A stretch of 64,000 bases of DNA, from the NCBI RefSeq assembly GCF_012328925.1, contig NZ_JAAXLS010000011.1:1-64000 (forward strand), read 5' to 3'. The notes beneath the pieces were generated by a model that had not been told where the DNA came from, ran no database searches, and saw only the letters and a program-made list of their open reading frames with translations. This DNA is from Amycolatopsis acididurans (GTDB lineage: Bacteria; Actinomycetota; Actinomycetes; Mycobacteriales; Pseudonocardiaceae). Each line of letters starts with the position of its first letter. Within the stretch, counting starts at the first letter, position 1. Shown piece by piece: positions 49,321-57,719 of this stretch. Position numbers and translations under genes: made by a program.

Positions 49321-50175
49321 CTAGGCGGCGGGTTGTGGCAGCTTGCGGCGGCGGCGCGGCGCCCGGACGGTGCCCAGCGCCGAGTGCACCGCGGACTCGG
49401 CCAGCGCCGCCAGCTCACGACGGTCCCGCGCACGGCCGGGGGCGATTTCCTCGCACACGTACACCTCCAGCACGAGCCCGCGCAGCCGCGCGACGCGCCG
49501 CAGGGAGTCGATCAGCGATTCGGGCCCGATGAAGGCCGGGCGGCTGGTCTCGCGGCCGTCGGCGAGCCGGTAGCGCAACGCGAGCGGGCGCACCGGCACG
49601 CCGCCGTCGATCGCGGCCTGGAAGGAGGCCGTGGTGAAGCGGCCGGACGCCAGCCCGCACCACGTCGTGCCCTCGGGTGTGACACTCACCAGCGAACCGC
49701 CCCGCAGCGCGTCGGCGAGCGCGGCCATCGTGCCGGGCAGCGTGGAAAGCCGTTCCCGGTCGAGGAAGATGCTGCCGCCCTTGGCCACCAGCGCACCCAG
49801 CACGGGCCAGTCCGCGATCTCCCGCTTGGCCAGCGCGCGCATCGGCCGGATCGCGTTGACCGCGACGATGTCCAGCCACGAGATGTGGTTGTTCACCACG
49901 AGGGCACCGCGGCCGGCCTCGGCGGTACGGAACTCCGTTCCGCCGTGCACCACCAGGCGCACGCCGAACGCGCGCAGCATGGACGAGAAGATGAACCGCA
50001 CCAACCGTTCCCGCACGCGCGGCACCATCAGCAGCGGGCTCGCGGCGAACGCGACGAGCACCACCCCGCACGCGGAAGCGATCCGCAGCGCGCGGCGCGG
50101 GAACGCGACCGTGGGCTCGCCCTCGGTCAGGCAGCCGTCGCCGCACGGCGAGGCCGGCATCCACGCGTGGCTCAT
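49321..50175 (-). CDS. 1-acyl-glycerol-phosphate-type acyltransferase (PlsC/OlsA-like)
   Basis: A 284-residue membrane-associated acyltransferase. The catalytic HxxxxD box is seen in [12 protein letters not shown], with the substrate block FLDRER and [10 protein letters not shown] further on. One hydrophobic segment ([19 protein letters not shown]) anchors it. The start overlaps the stop of the preceding GNAT-fold acyltransferase (ATGA). In this arrangement the pair resembles OlsB and OlsA of ornithine-lipid synthesis and Rv3027c-Rv3026c of mycobacteria. Substrate is inferred only. Confidence 0.87.
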   Translation of the reverse strand: MSHAWMPASPCGDGCLTEGEPTVAFPRRALRIASACGVVLVAFAASPLLMVPRVRERLVRFIFSSMLRAFGVRLVVHGGTEFRTAEAGRGALVVNNHISWLDIVAVNAIRPMRALAKREIADWPVLGALVAKGGSIFLDRERLSTLPGTMAALADALRGGSLVSVTPEGTTWCGLASGRFTTASFQAAIDGGVPVRPLALRYRLADGRETSRPAFIGPESLIDSLRRVARLRGLVLEVYVCEEIAPGRARDRRELAALAESAVHSALGTVRAPRRRRKLPQPAA

Positions 50176-50945
50176 CCCTGCGCCCCGAGGAAGTACTTGA
50201 GATAGCGCTCGTCCACGTTGTGCAGGTCCAGCAGGGTGAAGAAGTCCGCGACGCCGAAGTCCACGTCGTGCGCCGGTGGGCCGCACACCTTCGCGCCCAG
50301 CCGGGTGTAGCCCTTGAGCAGCGGCGGCAGCACCGAGCGCGTCGGCCGCGGCAGGTCCTCGTCCTCCCACGGGTGCAGCGGCGTGACCCGCTGCTCCTCG
50401 GGCGCGTAGTACTTGGTCCTGATCACGTCCCACACGCCGGCGGCGTAGCTCCCGCCGTCGGTCAGCGGCACGGAGGCACAGCCCGCGAGGTAGCGGTGCC
50501 CGGCCAGCAGCATGTACCGGGCGATGCCCGCCCACACGAGGCTCACCACCGCACCGGCGCGGTGGTCGGCGTGCACGCAGGAACGGCCGGTCTCGACCAA
50601 TGAGCCGCGCAGCGCGGCGAGGTTCGTCAAATCGAATTCGGTGTCGGCATAAAGCATGCCCGCTTCGGTCGCGCGCTCCGGCGGAAGCATCCGGTAGGTG
50701 CCGACGATTTCCCCGGTGTTGTCGTCACGCACGACGAGGTGATCGCAGAACTCGTCGAATCTGTCGACGTCGAGTCCCGGCACGAGGGTGTCGAGTCCGG
50801 CACCCATCTCCTCGGCGAAAACCTGATAGCGAAGTCGTTGCGCGGCAACGACTTCCTCGGTTCCCGAGGTGACGAGCAGAGAATAGCGGGCGGCGCCTTC
50901 CGGCGCTTCGGCGTCGGTGCTGACGAGTAGCTGTGACCGCGTCAT
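50172..50945 (-). CDS. OlsB-like N-acyltransferase (GNAT fold)
   Basis: A 257-residue protein with the hemolysin/OlsB-type acetyltransferase domain: QRLRYQVFAEEMGAG, CDHLVVRDDNTGEIVGTYRML, SCVHADHRAGAVVSLVWAGIARY and LAGCASVPL. The family includes OlsB, which transfers a 3-hydroxyacyl group to ornithine. Coupled by four bases to the PlsC-like gene. No clear ribosome site at the ATG 50945. The etfA terminator lies between it and etfA, so it has its own promoter. Confidence 0.83.
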   Translation of the reverse strand: MTRSQLLVSTDAEAPEGAARYSLLVTSGTEEVVAAQRLRYQVFAEEMGAGLDTLVPGLDVDRFDEFCDHLVVRDDNTGEIVGTYRMLPPERATEAGMLYADTEFDLTNLAALRGSLVETGRSCVHADHRAGAVVSLVWAGIARYMLLAGHRYLAGCASVPLTDGGSYAAGVWDVIRTKYYAPEEQRVTPLHPWEDEDLPRPTRSVLPPLLKGYTRLGAKVCGPPAHDVDFGVADFFTLLDLHNVDERYLKYFLGAQG

Positions 50946-51017
50946 GAGTGAAGGTTTACCGGCTTTGACGCAACCCCCGGCAGTCCTTACCGGTGACCAC
51001 TCAATGCACGTCAAGTA

Positions 51018-51059
51018 AACGGAAAAAGGCGGCCCCGTCCGGGACCGCCTTTTTCCGTT
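51018..51059 (-). terminator. Terminator of the etfBA operon
   Basis: A perfect 15-bp stem (AACGGAAAAAGGCGG with its complement) contains a run of five T residues on the transcribed strand, just past the etfA stop. It is one of the strongest terminators in the window and symmetric, so it could work in both directions. Confidence 0.85.
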
Positions 51060-51069
51060 CTTGCGGGTC

Positions 51070-52029
51070 TCAGCCCTTGCGCTTGGCGACCTCGTCGGTC
51101 AGCTGCGGGGCGACGTTGAACAGGTCACCCACGACACCGAAGTCGGCGATCTCGAAGATCGGCGCCTCGGGGTCCTTGTTGACCGCGACGATCGTCTTCG
51201 AGGTCTGCATCCCGGCCCGGTGCTGGATCGCGCCGGAGATGCCCAGGGCGACGTACAGCTGCGGCGAGACGGTCTTACCGGTCTGGCCGACCTGGAACTG
51301 CGCCGGGTAGTAGCCGGAGTCGACCGCGGCACGTGAGGCGCCGACGGCGGCGCCGAGCGAGTCGGCCAGCTTCTCCACGACCTCGAACTTCTCCGCCGAA
51401 CCCACACCACGGCCACCGGAGACCACGATGGAGGCCTCGGTGAGCTCGGGGCGGTCGCCGCCGACGACCGGCTCCACGCCGGTGATCTTGGCGGACTTCG
51501 CCGGGTCGGTCGCCGGCAGTTCGACGGTCTCCTCCGCCGCCGCGCCCTCGGCCTCGACGGCCTCGACCGCGCCGGGGCGCACCGAGATGACCGGAAGGCC
51601 CTTGGCGGCCTTGGACTTCACCGAGTACGCACCACCGAAGATGGACTGCTCGATGCTGCCGTCGGAGTTCACGCCCACGGCGTCGTACAGCAGCGTGCCA
51701 CCGAGCCGGGCGGCGAGCCTGCCCGCCACCTCCTTGCCCTCGGCGGACGCGGACACGACGACCGCGGCGGGAGAGGCCGAACCGGCCACCGCGGCCAGCG
51801 CGTCGACCTTCGGGGTCACCAGGTAGTTGCCGGCGTCCTCGGACTCGGCCACGTAGACCTTCGCCGCGCCGTAGGAGGCCAGCGCCTCCTTGAACTTGCC
51901 CGCGGTACCCGGGGTGCCGACGACGACGGCGGACGGCTCGCCCAGTTCGCGGGCGGCGGTCAGGGCCTCGAAGGTGGTCTTCTTGAGCTCGCCGTTCAGG
52001 TGGTCGACGAGAACCAGAACCTCAGCCAT
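51070..52029 (-). CDS. etfA: Electron transfer flavoprotein alpha subunit
   Basis: A 319-residue subunit that binds FAD and passes electrons from acyl-CoA dehydrogenases to the quinone pool. The C-terminal FAD-binding region is complete ([66 protein letters not shown]). It follows etfB by 19 bp. Corresponds to Rv3028c (fixB). Confidence 0.96.
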   Translation of the reverse strand: MAEVLVLVDHLNGELKKTTFEALTAARELGEPSAVVVGTPGTAGKFKEALASYGAAKVYVAESEDAGNYLVTPKVDALAAVAGSASPAAVVVSASAEGKEVAGRLAARLGGTLLYDAVGVNSDGSIEQSIFGGAYSVKSKAAKGLPVISVRPGAVEAVEAEGAAAEETVELPATDPAKSAKITGVEPVVGGDRPELTEASIVVSGGRGVGSAEKFEVVEKLADSLGAAVGASRAAVDSGYYPAQFQVGQTGKTVSPQLYVALGISGAIQHRAGMQTSKTIVAVNKDPEAPIFEIADFGVVGDLFNVAPQLTDEVAKRKG

Positions 52030-52048
52030 TGTTATAAGTCTCCTTGCC

Positions 52049-52834
52049 TCAGACGAGCTTCTGGCCGACCAGGTACTCGATGATCTTGGTGCCGCCGTCG
52101 CCCTCGTCCTCGACGCGCTGCCCGGCCTGGCGCGGCGGCTTCGGCGCCGCCTCGACCACAGTGGACAAAGCGTTGGCAAGACCGACCTCGCCCGCGTCGA
52201 CGCCGAGGTCGGCGACGGTGAGCGTCTCGACCGGCTTCTTCTTCGCGGCCATGATGCCCTTGAAGGAGGGGTAGCGCGGCTCGTTGATCTTCTCGGTCAC
52301 GCTCACCAGCGCGGGCAGGCTCGCCTCGAGGTGGGTCAGGCCGTCGTCGGTCTCGCGGCTGGCCTTGATGGTGCCGCCTTCGACGGTCAGCTCACGCACG
52401 TAGGTCAGCTGCGGCAGGCCCAGCGTCTCGGCCAGGATCGCGGGCACCGCACCGGCGCGGCCGTCGGAGGCCTCGTTGCCGGTGATGATCAGGTCGTAGC
52501 CCTCGACCTTGCCGATCGCGGCCGCGAGCACCTTCGAGGTGGCGATCACGTCGGAGCCGTGCAGCGCCTCGTCGGAGACGTGGATGGCCTTGTCCGCGCC
52601 CATCGACAGGGCCTTGCGGATGGCGTCGGTCGCGCGGTCCGGGCCGACCGAGACGACGGTGACCTCACCCTCGCCGGCCTCCTTGATCTTCAGCGCTTCC
52701 TCGACGGCCTTCTCGTTGATCTCGTCGAGCACCGCGTCCGCGGACTCACGGTCCAGCGTGTGGTCAGCGTCGGAGAGTTTCCGCTCCGAATAGGTGTCTG
52801 GCACCTGCTTGACCAGGACAACAATCTTCGTCAT
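52049..52834 (-). CDS. etfB: Electron transfer flavoprotein beta subunit
   Basis: A 261-residue subunit with the AMP-binding adenine nucleotide alpha-hydrolase-like fold. Signatures include KIVVLVKQVPDTY at the start, LIITGNEASDGRAGAVPAILAETLGLPQLTYV and the recognition-loop region that docks onto dehydrogenases. First gene of etfBA. Corresponds to Rv3029c (fixA). Confidence 0.96.
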   Translation of the reverse strand: MTKIVVLVKQVPDTYSERKLSDADHTLDRESADAVLDEINEKAVEEALKIKEAGEGEVTVVSVGPDRATDAIRKALSMGADKAIHVSDEALHGSDVIATSKVLAAAIGKVEGYDLIITGNEASDGRAGAVPAILAETLGLPQLTYVRELTVEGGTIKASRETDDGLTHLEASLPALVSVTEKINEPRYPSFKGIMAAKKKPVETLTVADLGVDAGEVGLANALSTVVEAAPKPPRQAGQRVEDEGDGGTKIIEYLVGQKLV

Positions 52835-52945
52835 GGGTCCCCTTCGACCTTCGGATATTCGAGCCCTACTGAGCGGTACGTTAGGCAACTTTCGCGTCGC
52901 TGGCGCCCCGAGGTGACGCCATTCACCCGGATTCGCAATCTACTA

Positions 52946-52957
52946 GGACTATAGTCC
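52946..52957. promoter_or_regulatory. 12-bp palindrome upstream of etfB
   Basis: GGACTATAGTCC is a perfect palindrome in the 216-bp gap between etfB and the divergent degV gene, about 110 bp from each start. It may be an operator for etfBA or degV. The rest of the gap is less G+C rich but shows no other element I can name. Confidence 0.35.
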
Positions 52958-53050
52958 CATTTTCTCCCATCAGCCGATTCAGCTACTCCCCGTGGCATTC
53001 TCGGCGGACGGACTACACGTCATAGACCTTTCGGGTTAACCTCACACACC

Positions 53051-53893
53051 GTGTCCACTTCCGTAGCGGTAGTCACTGACAGCACCGCCTCGCTTCCGGA
53101 CCAGCTCGTCCGGCAGTGGGGCATTCAGGTCATCCAGCTTCAGCTCCAGCTCGACGACCGGCTCGACGACGAAAACCGCTTCGACAGAGCCGAGCTGGTG
53201 TCGGCACTGAGACAAGGACGCTCGGTGGTCACCGCACCCCCCGATCCGGGCGCCTTCTTCTGGGCATACCAGGACGCGGTCAGCGCCGGCGCGCACGCGA
53301 TCGTCAGCCTGCACATCTCCGAACGGATGTCGGCGACCGTGCACGCGGCCAGGCAGGCCGCCGAAGGCGTGCGGATCCCGGTGTACGCGCTGGACAGCAG
53401 CACGACCGGGATGAGCCTGGGTTTCTCCGTGCTTTCCGCCGCTCGCGCCGCCGGGGCGGGGGCCAATGTGGACCGGGTCATCGAGGCCGCCGAGCGCCGC
53501 TTCACCAGCAGCTCGGAACTGATCTACGTGGACACCCTCGAATACCTGCGCCGCGGCGGCCGGATCGGCGCGGCGCAGGCGATGCTCGGCACCGCGCTCT
53601 CGATCAAGCCGCTACTCACCGTCAAGCACGGCGAAGTCGCTCCGCTGGCCCGCGTGCCGGGATCGCGCCGCGCGCTGAACAAGCTCGCCGATCTGGCGGC
53701 CAAGCGCGCCGGGAACCATCCCAGCGAGGTCGCCATCTCGTGCTTCCGGCCCAGCGACCGCGAGCTGATGCTGGCTCATCACCTCCGCGAACGCGTCGCC
53801 AACCTGCGGGAACTGCTCGTGGTCGAGGCCAGCACGGTGATAGGAGCACACGTCGGGCCGGGCGCGCTGTCCATCACGGTCTCGCCGGCCTGA
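53051..53893 (+). CDS. DegV-family fatty-acid-binding protein
   Basis: A 280-residue protein of the DegV/FakB fold, which holds a fatty acid between two domains. Family features: VAVVTDSTASLP at the start, ALDSSTTGMSLGFSVLSAARA, and EYLRRGGRIGAAQAMLGTALSIKPLL. Related FakB proteins present fatty acids to the FakA kinase; no fakA gene is seen here. GTG start. It is divergent from etfB, consistent with a link to fatty-acid metabolism. Confidence 0.9.
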   Translation: MSTSVAVVTDSTASLPDQLVRQWGIQVIQLQLQLDDRLDDENRFDRAELVSALRQGRSVVTAPPDPGAFFWAYQDAVSAGAHAIVSLHISERMSATVHAARQAAEGVRIPVYALDSSTTGMSLGFSVLSAARAAGAGANVDRVIEAAERRFTSSSELIYVDTLEYLRRGGRIGAAQAMLGTALSIKPLLTVKHGEVAPLARVPGSRRALNKLADLAAKRAGNHPSEVAISCFRPSDRELMLAHHLRERVANLRELLVVEASTVIGAHVGPGALSITVSPA

Positions 53894-53991
53894 GCGCGGT
53901 GATACGCAGAGTTTTTTCGACAGACCTGTAACATTTCCCAACCATCACCCGATAGGGTGCGCCCAGTCGCACTAGCCGAAGGAGCCGCTGG

Positions 53992-54819
53992 GTGCAAACG
54001 CTGCCGACGACCAACGACGAGATCAGTGCTGAGCAGCGGTTGGAGACCGAGCTGAGACGCTTTTCGACCGCACCGTTCGACGCGAGACCGATCGCGACGG
54101 CGACGGAGCGTGACCTCGACCTGCGACTCTTCCGGACCACCTATCTGCCCTCCTTCGTGGCCACCGAAGCACTGGAGGACAACCAGCGCCCGGTCGAGGC
54201 GGATCTGGCCTGGCTCCGGCTGACCACCGCCGGCGGCACGCCCACGGCACTGGGCGTGCTCGCCGTGGGCACCGATCCCACCGCGCACGTGCCCGGCGCG
54301 TACGTCCAGTTCGTGCGCTACCAGGGCACCGACCCCGACTCTCCCGTCATCGATCAGCACGAGCTGCGGACCAATCTGGTCGGCGTCGCCACCCGGTTGA
54401 GCGCGCTGCTCAGCAGCCATCTGCGCACCCGGCTCGCCGAGGGTGAGGGCCTGTTCCGCGAGGAGCAGCTGCCCGACTATCCGCTGGAGGCGCTGCGCGA
54501 GACCTGCATGAACGCGCTCATGCACCGCGACTACGAGCGGTCGCACGCGCCGGTGCGCATCTCCTGGTTCGACGACCGCATCGAGGTGATCAACCCCGGC
54601 GGCCCGTTCGGCCAGGTGCGGGTGGACAACTTCGACCGCGTCAACGACTACCGCAATCCCGGCCTCGCCAGGACGATGAAGGCCCTGGGCTATGTCAACC
54701 GCTTCGGCCGCGGCATCTGGCGCATCCACGCGGCGATGGCGCGGGCCGGGTCGCCGGTGCCCGAGTTCCGTGTCGACGGCACCTCCTGGTCCGTCATCCT
54801 CCGCAAGTGGCCCTCGTAG
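53992..54819 (+). CDS. ATPase-fold protein related to AlbA/RecG-like regulators, lacking the AlbA domain
   Basis: A 275-residue protein. Its C-terminal half (about 150 to 275: ALRETCMNALMHRDYERSHAPVRISWFDDRIEVINPGGPFG, then GYVNRFGRGIWRIHAAM) matches the HATPase_c_4 domain found in putative transcriptional regulators. Those proteins normally carry an N-terminal AlbA_2/Schlafen-type domain; here only the linker (RDLDLRLFRTTYLPSFV) is present. GTG start after AAGGAG. Function unknown; its position before the polysaccharide genes is probably incidental. Confidence 0.78.
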   Translation: MQTLPTTNDEISAEQRLETELRRFSTAPFDARPIATATERDLDLRLFRTTYLPSFVATEALEDNQRPVEADLAWLRLTTAGGTPTALGVLAVGTDPTAHVPGAYVQFVRYQGTDPDSPVIDQHELRTNLVGVATRLSALLSSHLRTRLAEGEGLFREEQLPDYPLEALRETCMNALMHRDYERSHAPVRISWFDDRIEVINPGGPFGQVRVDNFDRVNDYRNPGLARTMKALGYVNRFGRGIWRIHAAMARAGSPVPEFRVDGTSWSVILRKWPS

Positions 54820-54849
54820 GCGCCGCTACCCACTAGTAGGGTCGCGGGC

Positions 54850-55617
54850 GTGACGACCTCATCGGCGCGGGCCGAAGCGCTGCATCTCACCGGGGAGCGG
54901 ACCGTTCCCGGCATCCCGGAGGAGAACTACTGGTTCCGGCGGCACGAGGCGGCCTATCGCGCGATGCTGCCCTACTGCGCGGGCGCGACCGTACTGGAGG
55001 CCGGATGCGGCGAGGGTTACGGCGCCGCCCTGATCGCGGAACGAGCCGCGCGGGTGCTCGCGCTCGACTACGACGAGCCGACCACGGCGCACGTCGCGCG
55101 GAGTTATCCACAGCTGGGGACAGTGCGGGGAAACCTGGCCTTCCTGCCACTGCGGGAGTCCACAGTGGACGTCGTGGCCAACTTCCAGGTGATCGAGCAC
55201 CTGTGGGACCAGGCCGGGTTTCTCGCCGAATGCCGTCGCGTACTGCGACCCGGCGGACGGCTGCTGGTCACCACGCCGAACAGGCTGACCTTCACCCCGG
55301 ACAGTGACACCCCGCTGAATCCCTACCACACCAGGGAACTGTCACCGTCCGAACTGGACGAACTGCTGCGCGAGGCGGGCTTCGAGGTCGAGCTGCTGCA
55401 CGGGCTGCACCACGGCCCCGCGGTGCGCGCGCTGGACCAGCGGTACGGCGGTTCGATCATCGACGCCCAGCTCGACGTCGTGCTGGGCTCGCTGCCGGGC
55501 CAGGCGCGGTGGCCGGAAGCGCTGCTGGGCGATGTCGCGGCGATCCGCGCGGACGGCTTCGAGATCAGTGCCGACCGGCTCGACGAGAGCCTCGACCTGA
55601 TCGCGGTGGCCCGGTGA
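54850..55617 (+). CDS. SAM-dependent methyltransferase (Rv3030-like)
   Basis: A 255-residue class I methyltransferase. SAM motif I is VLEAGCGEGYGAALIAERA (about 47 to 65), and the post-motif region is NFQVIEHLWDQAGFLAECRRVLRPGGRLLVTTPNR. Its stop overlaps the GH57 gene (GTGA). The order methyltransferase, GH57, GT4 matches Rv3030-Rv3031-Rv3032, which has been connected to methylglucose lipopolysaccharide in mycobacteria. It could methylate a polyglucose, but that is inferred from context. Confidence 0.87.
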   Translation: MTTSSARAEALHLTGERTVPGIPEENYWFRRHEAAYRAMLPYCAGATVLEAGCGEGYGAALIAERAARVLALDYDEPTTAHVARSYPQLGTVRGNLAFLPLRESTVDVVANFQVIEHLWDQAGFLAECRRVLRPGGRLLVTTPNRLTFTPDSDTPLNPYHTRELSPSELDELLREAGFEVELLHGLHHGPAVRALDQRYGGSIIDAQLDVVLGSLPGQARWPEALLGDVAAIRADGFEISADRLDESLDLIAVAR

Positions 55618-57062
55618 GCACGCGCGAAGAGGGCACGTTCTGCCTCGTCCTGCACAGTCATCTGCCGTGGCTGGCCCACCACGGTTCGTGGCCCGTCGGC
55701 GAGGAATGGCTTTACCAGGCGTGGGCGCATTCGTACCTGCCGGTCGTGAACCTGTTGCGCCGCTTCGCCGAGGAGGGCCGCCGCGACGTGCTCACGCTCG
55801 GCGTGACGCCTGTACTGGCCGCGCAGCTCGACGATCCGTACTGCCTGCGCACGTTCCACGAGTGGCTCGGGCACTGGCAGCTGCGGGCACTGCAGGCGAG
55901 CACCCTGCCGGGTCTTCGCGATCTCGGCGCGGCCGAGCACCTCGCCGCGACCCGCGCCACCGACGCCTTCGAAACGCAGTGGCGGCACGGTTTCTCGCCG
56001 ATGCTGCGGTCCCTTGTGGACTCCGACGTGATCGAGCTGCTCGGCGGTCCGCTGACCCATCCGTTCCAGCCGCTGCTGGAGCCCCGGGTGCGGGAGTTCG
56101 CGCTGCGGACCGGGCTGGACGACACCGCGCTGCGCATCGGCCGCCGCCCGGCGGGCATCTGGGCACCGGAATGCGGCTACGCGCCCGGCATGGAGGAGGG
56201 GTACGCGGCCGCCGGGGTCGAACGGTTCCTCGTCGACGGCCCCTCCCTGCGCGGCGACACCTTCGCCGCGCACACGGTGGGCTCGTCGGACGTCGTGTGC
56301 TTCGGGCGCGATCTGGAGGTCACCTACCGGGTCTGGTCGCCCAAGGCGGGCTATCCCGGCCACGCGAACTACCGGGATTTCCACACCTGGGCGCACGAGG
56401 TCGGGCTGAAGCCGTCACGGGTCACGGGCAAACAGGTCGCCCCGCAGGACAAGGCGCCCTACGAACCCGAGCTGGCCGAGGAGACGCTTCGGGTGCACGT
56501 CAAGGACTTCGTGGACACGGTCGTGACCCGGCTGCGGTCACTGCGGGAGGAGCACGGGCGGCAGGCGCTCGTCGTGGCGGCGTACGACACGGAGCTGTTC
56601 GGGCACTGGTGGCACGAGGGACCGGCGTGGCTGGAGGGCATCCTGCGTGCGCTGCCCGAGGCGGGCGTGCGCGTGACGACGCTGGGGGGCGCGCTGGAGG
56701 CCGGACACCTCGGTGACCCGGTGGACCTGCCGGCCTCGTCGTGGGGTTCGGGCAAGGACTGGCGGGTCTGGGACGGCGAGCAGGTCGCGGACATGGTCGA
56801 GACGAACACCGCGCTGCAGCGGCGTTTGCTGGCCCTGCCGCGCACCCGGTTCCGCGATCCGGTGCGCGACCTGGCCGTGACCGAGGCGATGCTCGCGCTC
56901 TCCAGCGACTGGGCGTTCATGGTGACGAAGGACTCCGCCGCCGACTACGCCCGCCGCCGCGCGACCGTCCACACCGGACGTTTTGACGCCATCGCGGCCG
57001 GGACGGCCGATTTGCCATGGGAGGACAGGGTTTTCGGTCACCTGGACGCGCGGCTGCTGTAG
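55614..57062 (+). CDS. GH57-family glucan branching-type enzyme (Rv3031-like)
   Basis: A 482-residue glycoside hydrolase family 57 protein. The catalytic nucleophile Glu186 is in GIWAPECGYAPG and the acid Asp325 is in AAYDTELFGHWWHEGP, with His residues in LHSHLPWL. These patterns fit the alpha-glucan branching enzymes of the family. Coupled by a four-base overlap to the methyltransferase. Homologue of Rv3031. Acts in the cytoplasm; no signal peptide. Confidence 0.9.
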   Translation: MSTREEGTFCLVLHSHLPWLAHHGSWPVGEEWLYQAWAHSYLPVVNLLRRFAEEGRRDVLTLGVTPVLAAQLDDPYCLRTFHEWLGHWQLRALQASTLPGLRDLGAAEHLAATRATDAFETQWRHGFSPMLRSLVDSDVIELLGGPLTHPFQPLLEPRVREFALRTGLDDTALRIGRRPAGIWAPECGYAPGMEEGYAAAGVERFLVDGPSLRGDTFAAHTVGSSDVVCFGRDLEVTYRVWSPKAGYPGHANYRDFHTWAHEVGLKPSRVTGKQVAPQDKAPYEPELAEETLRVHVKDFVDTVVTRLRSLREEHGRQALVVAAYDTELFGHWWHEGPAWLEGILRALPEAGVRVTTLGGALEAGHLGDPVDLPASSWGSGKDWRVWDGEQVADMVETNTALQRRLLALPRTRFRDPVRDLAVTEAMLALSSDWAFMVTKDSAADYARRRATVHTGRFDAIAAGTADLPWEDRVFGHLDARLL

Positions 57063-57230
57063 CCGGGGTGGCTGACCAGCGAAACCCCGTTTCTCTGCCC
57101 GCACGGCAACCTAGCCCAGGGTCACCGACAGAATCGGCCGCGACGGCCACGTCACCTACGCAGGTGGTCGTGCCCTCCCGTTCGGGCGGATTCCGGCGCT
57201 TTCCGGCCGCCACGGTGGTCCACTTCACTC

Positions 57231-57641
57231 ATGAACGGATCACTGCTTCGCCGGACGCTGGTCGCGCTGCTGGTCGGCTGTGCGATGCTGATCGCCGTGC
57301 CGGCCGCGAACGCCGCACCGGCGGCCCCGAAGGCCAAGGTCGCCGTGCACGCCAAGGCGGAGAAGGACCGCGTGCGGGTCGGCGAGAAACTCAAGATCGA
57401 CGGCAGCCTGGACCTCGCCCGCGAGTCGCGCATCGACGGCGGCACCGAGCCCGTCGTCGTGCAGAGCCTGCAGGGCGGGATGTGGGTGGACCTCGACAGC
57501 GATTCGTGCCACCCCGACGGCACGTTCGGCATCAGCGTGAGCTTCGACTTTTCCGCACAGCTGACCCTGCGCGTGTTCCATCCCGAGACCGATCTGTACG
57601 CCTCGGCCTACTCGGATGTGTTCGGCGTGCTGGTGCTGTGA
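57231..57641 (+). CDS. Small secreted protein inserted in the polyglucan cluster
   Basis: A 136-residue protein with a signal peptide (RRTLVALLVGCAMLIAVPAANA, cleavage after ANA at about residue 28) and a beta-rich Ig-like mature part (KDRVRVGEKLKIDGSLDLARESR, FDFSAQLTLRVFHPETDLYASAYSD). One Cys in the mature part. I do not recognise the family. It lies between the GH57 and GT4 genes, where mycobacteria have no gene, 168 bp after the former. Confidence 0.75.
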   Translation: MNGSLLRRTLVALLVGCAMLIAVPAANAAPAAPKAKVAVHAKAEKDRVRVGEKLKIDGSLDLARESRIDGGTEPVVVQSLQGGMWVDLDSDSCHPDGTFGISVSFDFSAQLTLRVFHPETDLYASAYSDVFGVLVL

Positions 57642-57657
57642 CGTGACCCGCGTCACG
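57642..57657. promoter_or_regulatory. CRP-like palindrome upstream of the glycosyltransferase
   Basis: CGTGACCCGCGTCACG is a perfect inverted repeat containing GTGA-N6-TCAC, the core spacing of the cAMP receptor protein consensus. It begins right after the small secreted protein's stop and is 62 bp before the GT4 start. Consistent with carbon-source control, but one site by eye is weak evidence. Confidence 0.45.
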
Positions 57658-57719
57658 ATCAAGGAAAGCGGACGCTCAGAAGGTTCTGGTCTTAGTTGAC
57701 CAGTGAGTAACCTCGCCTC

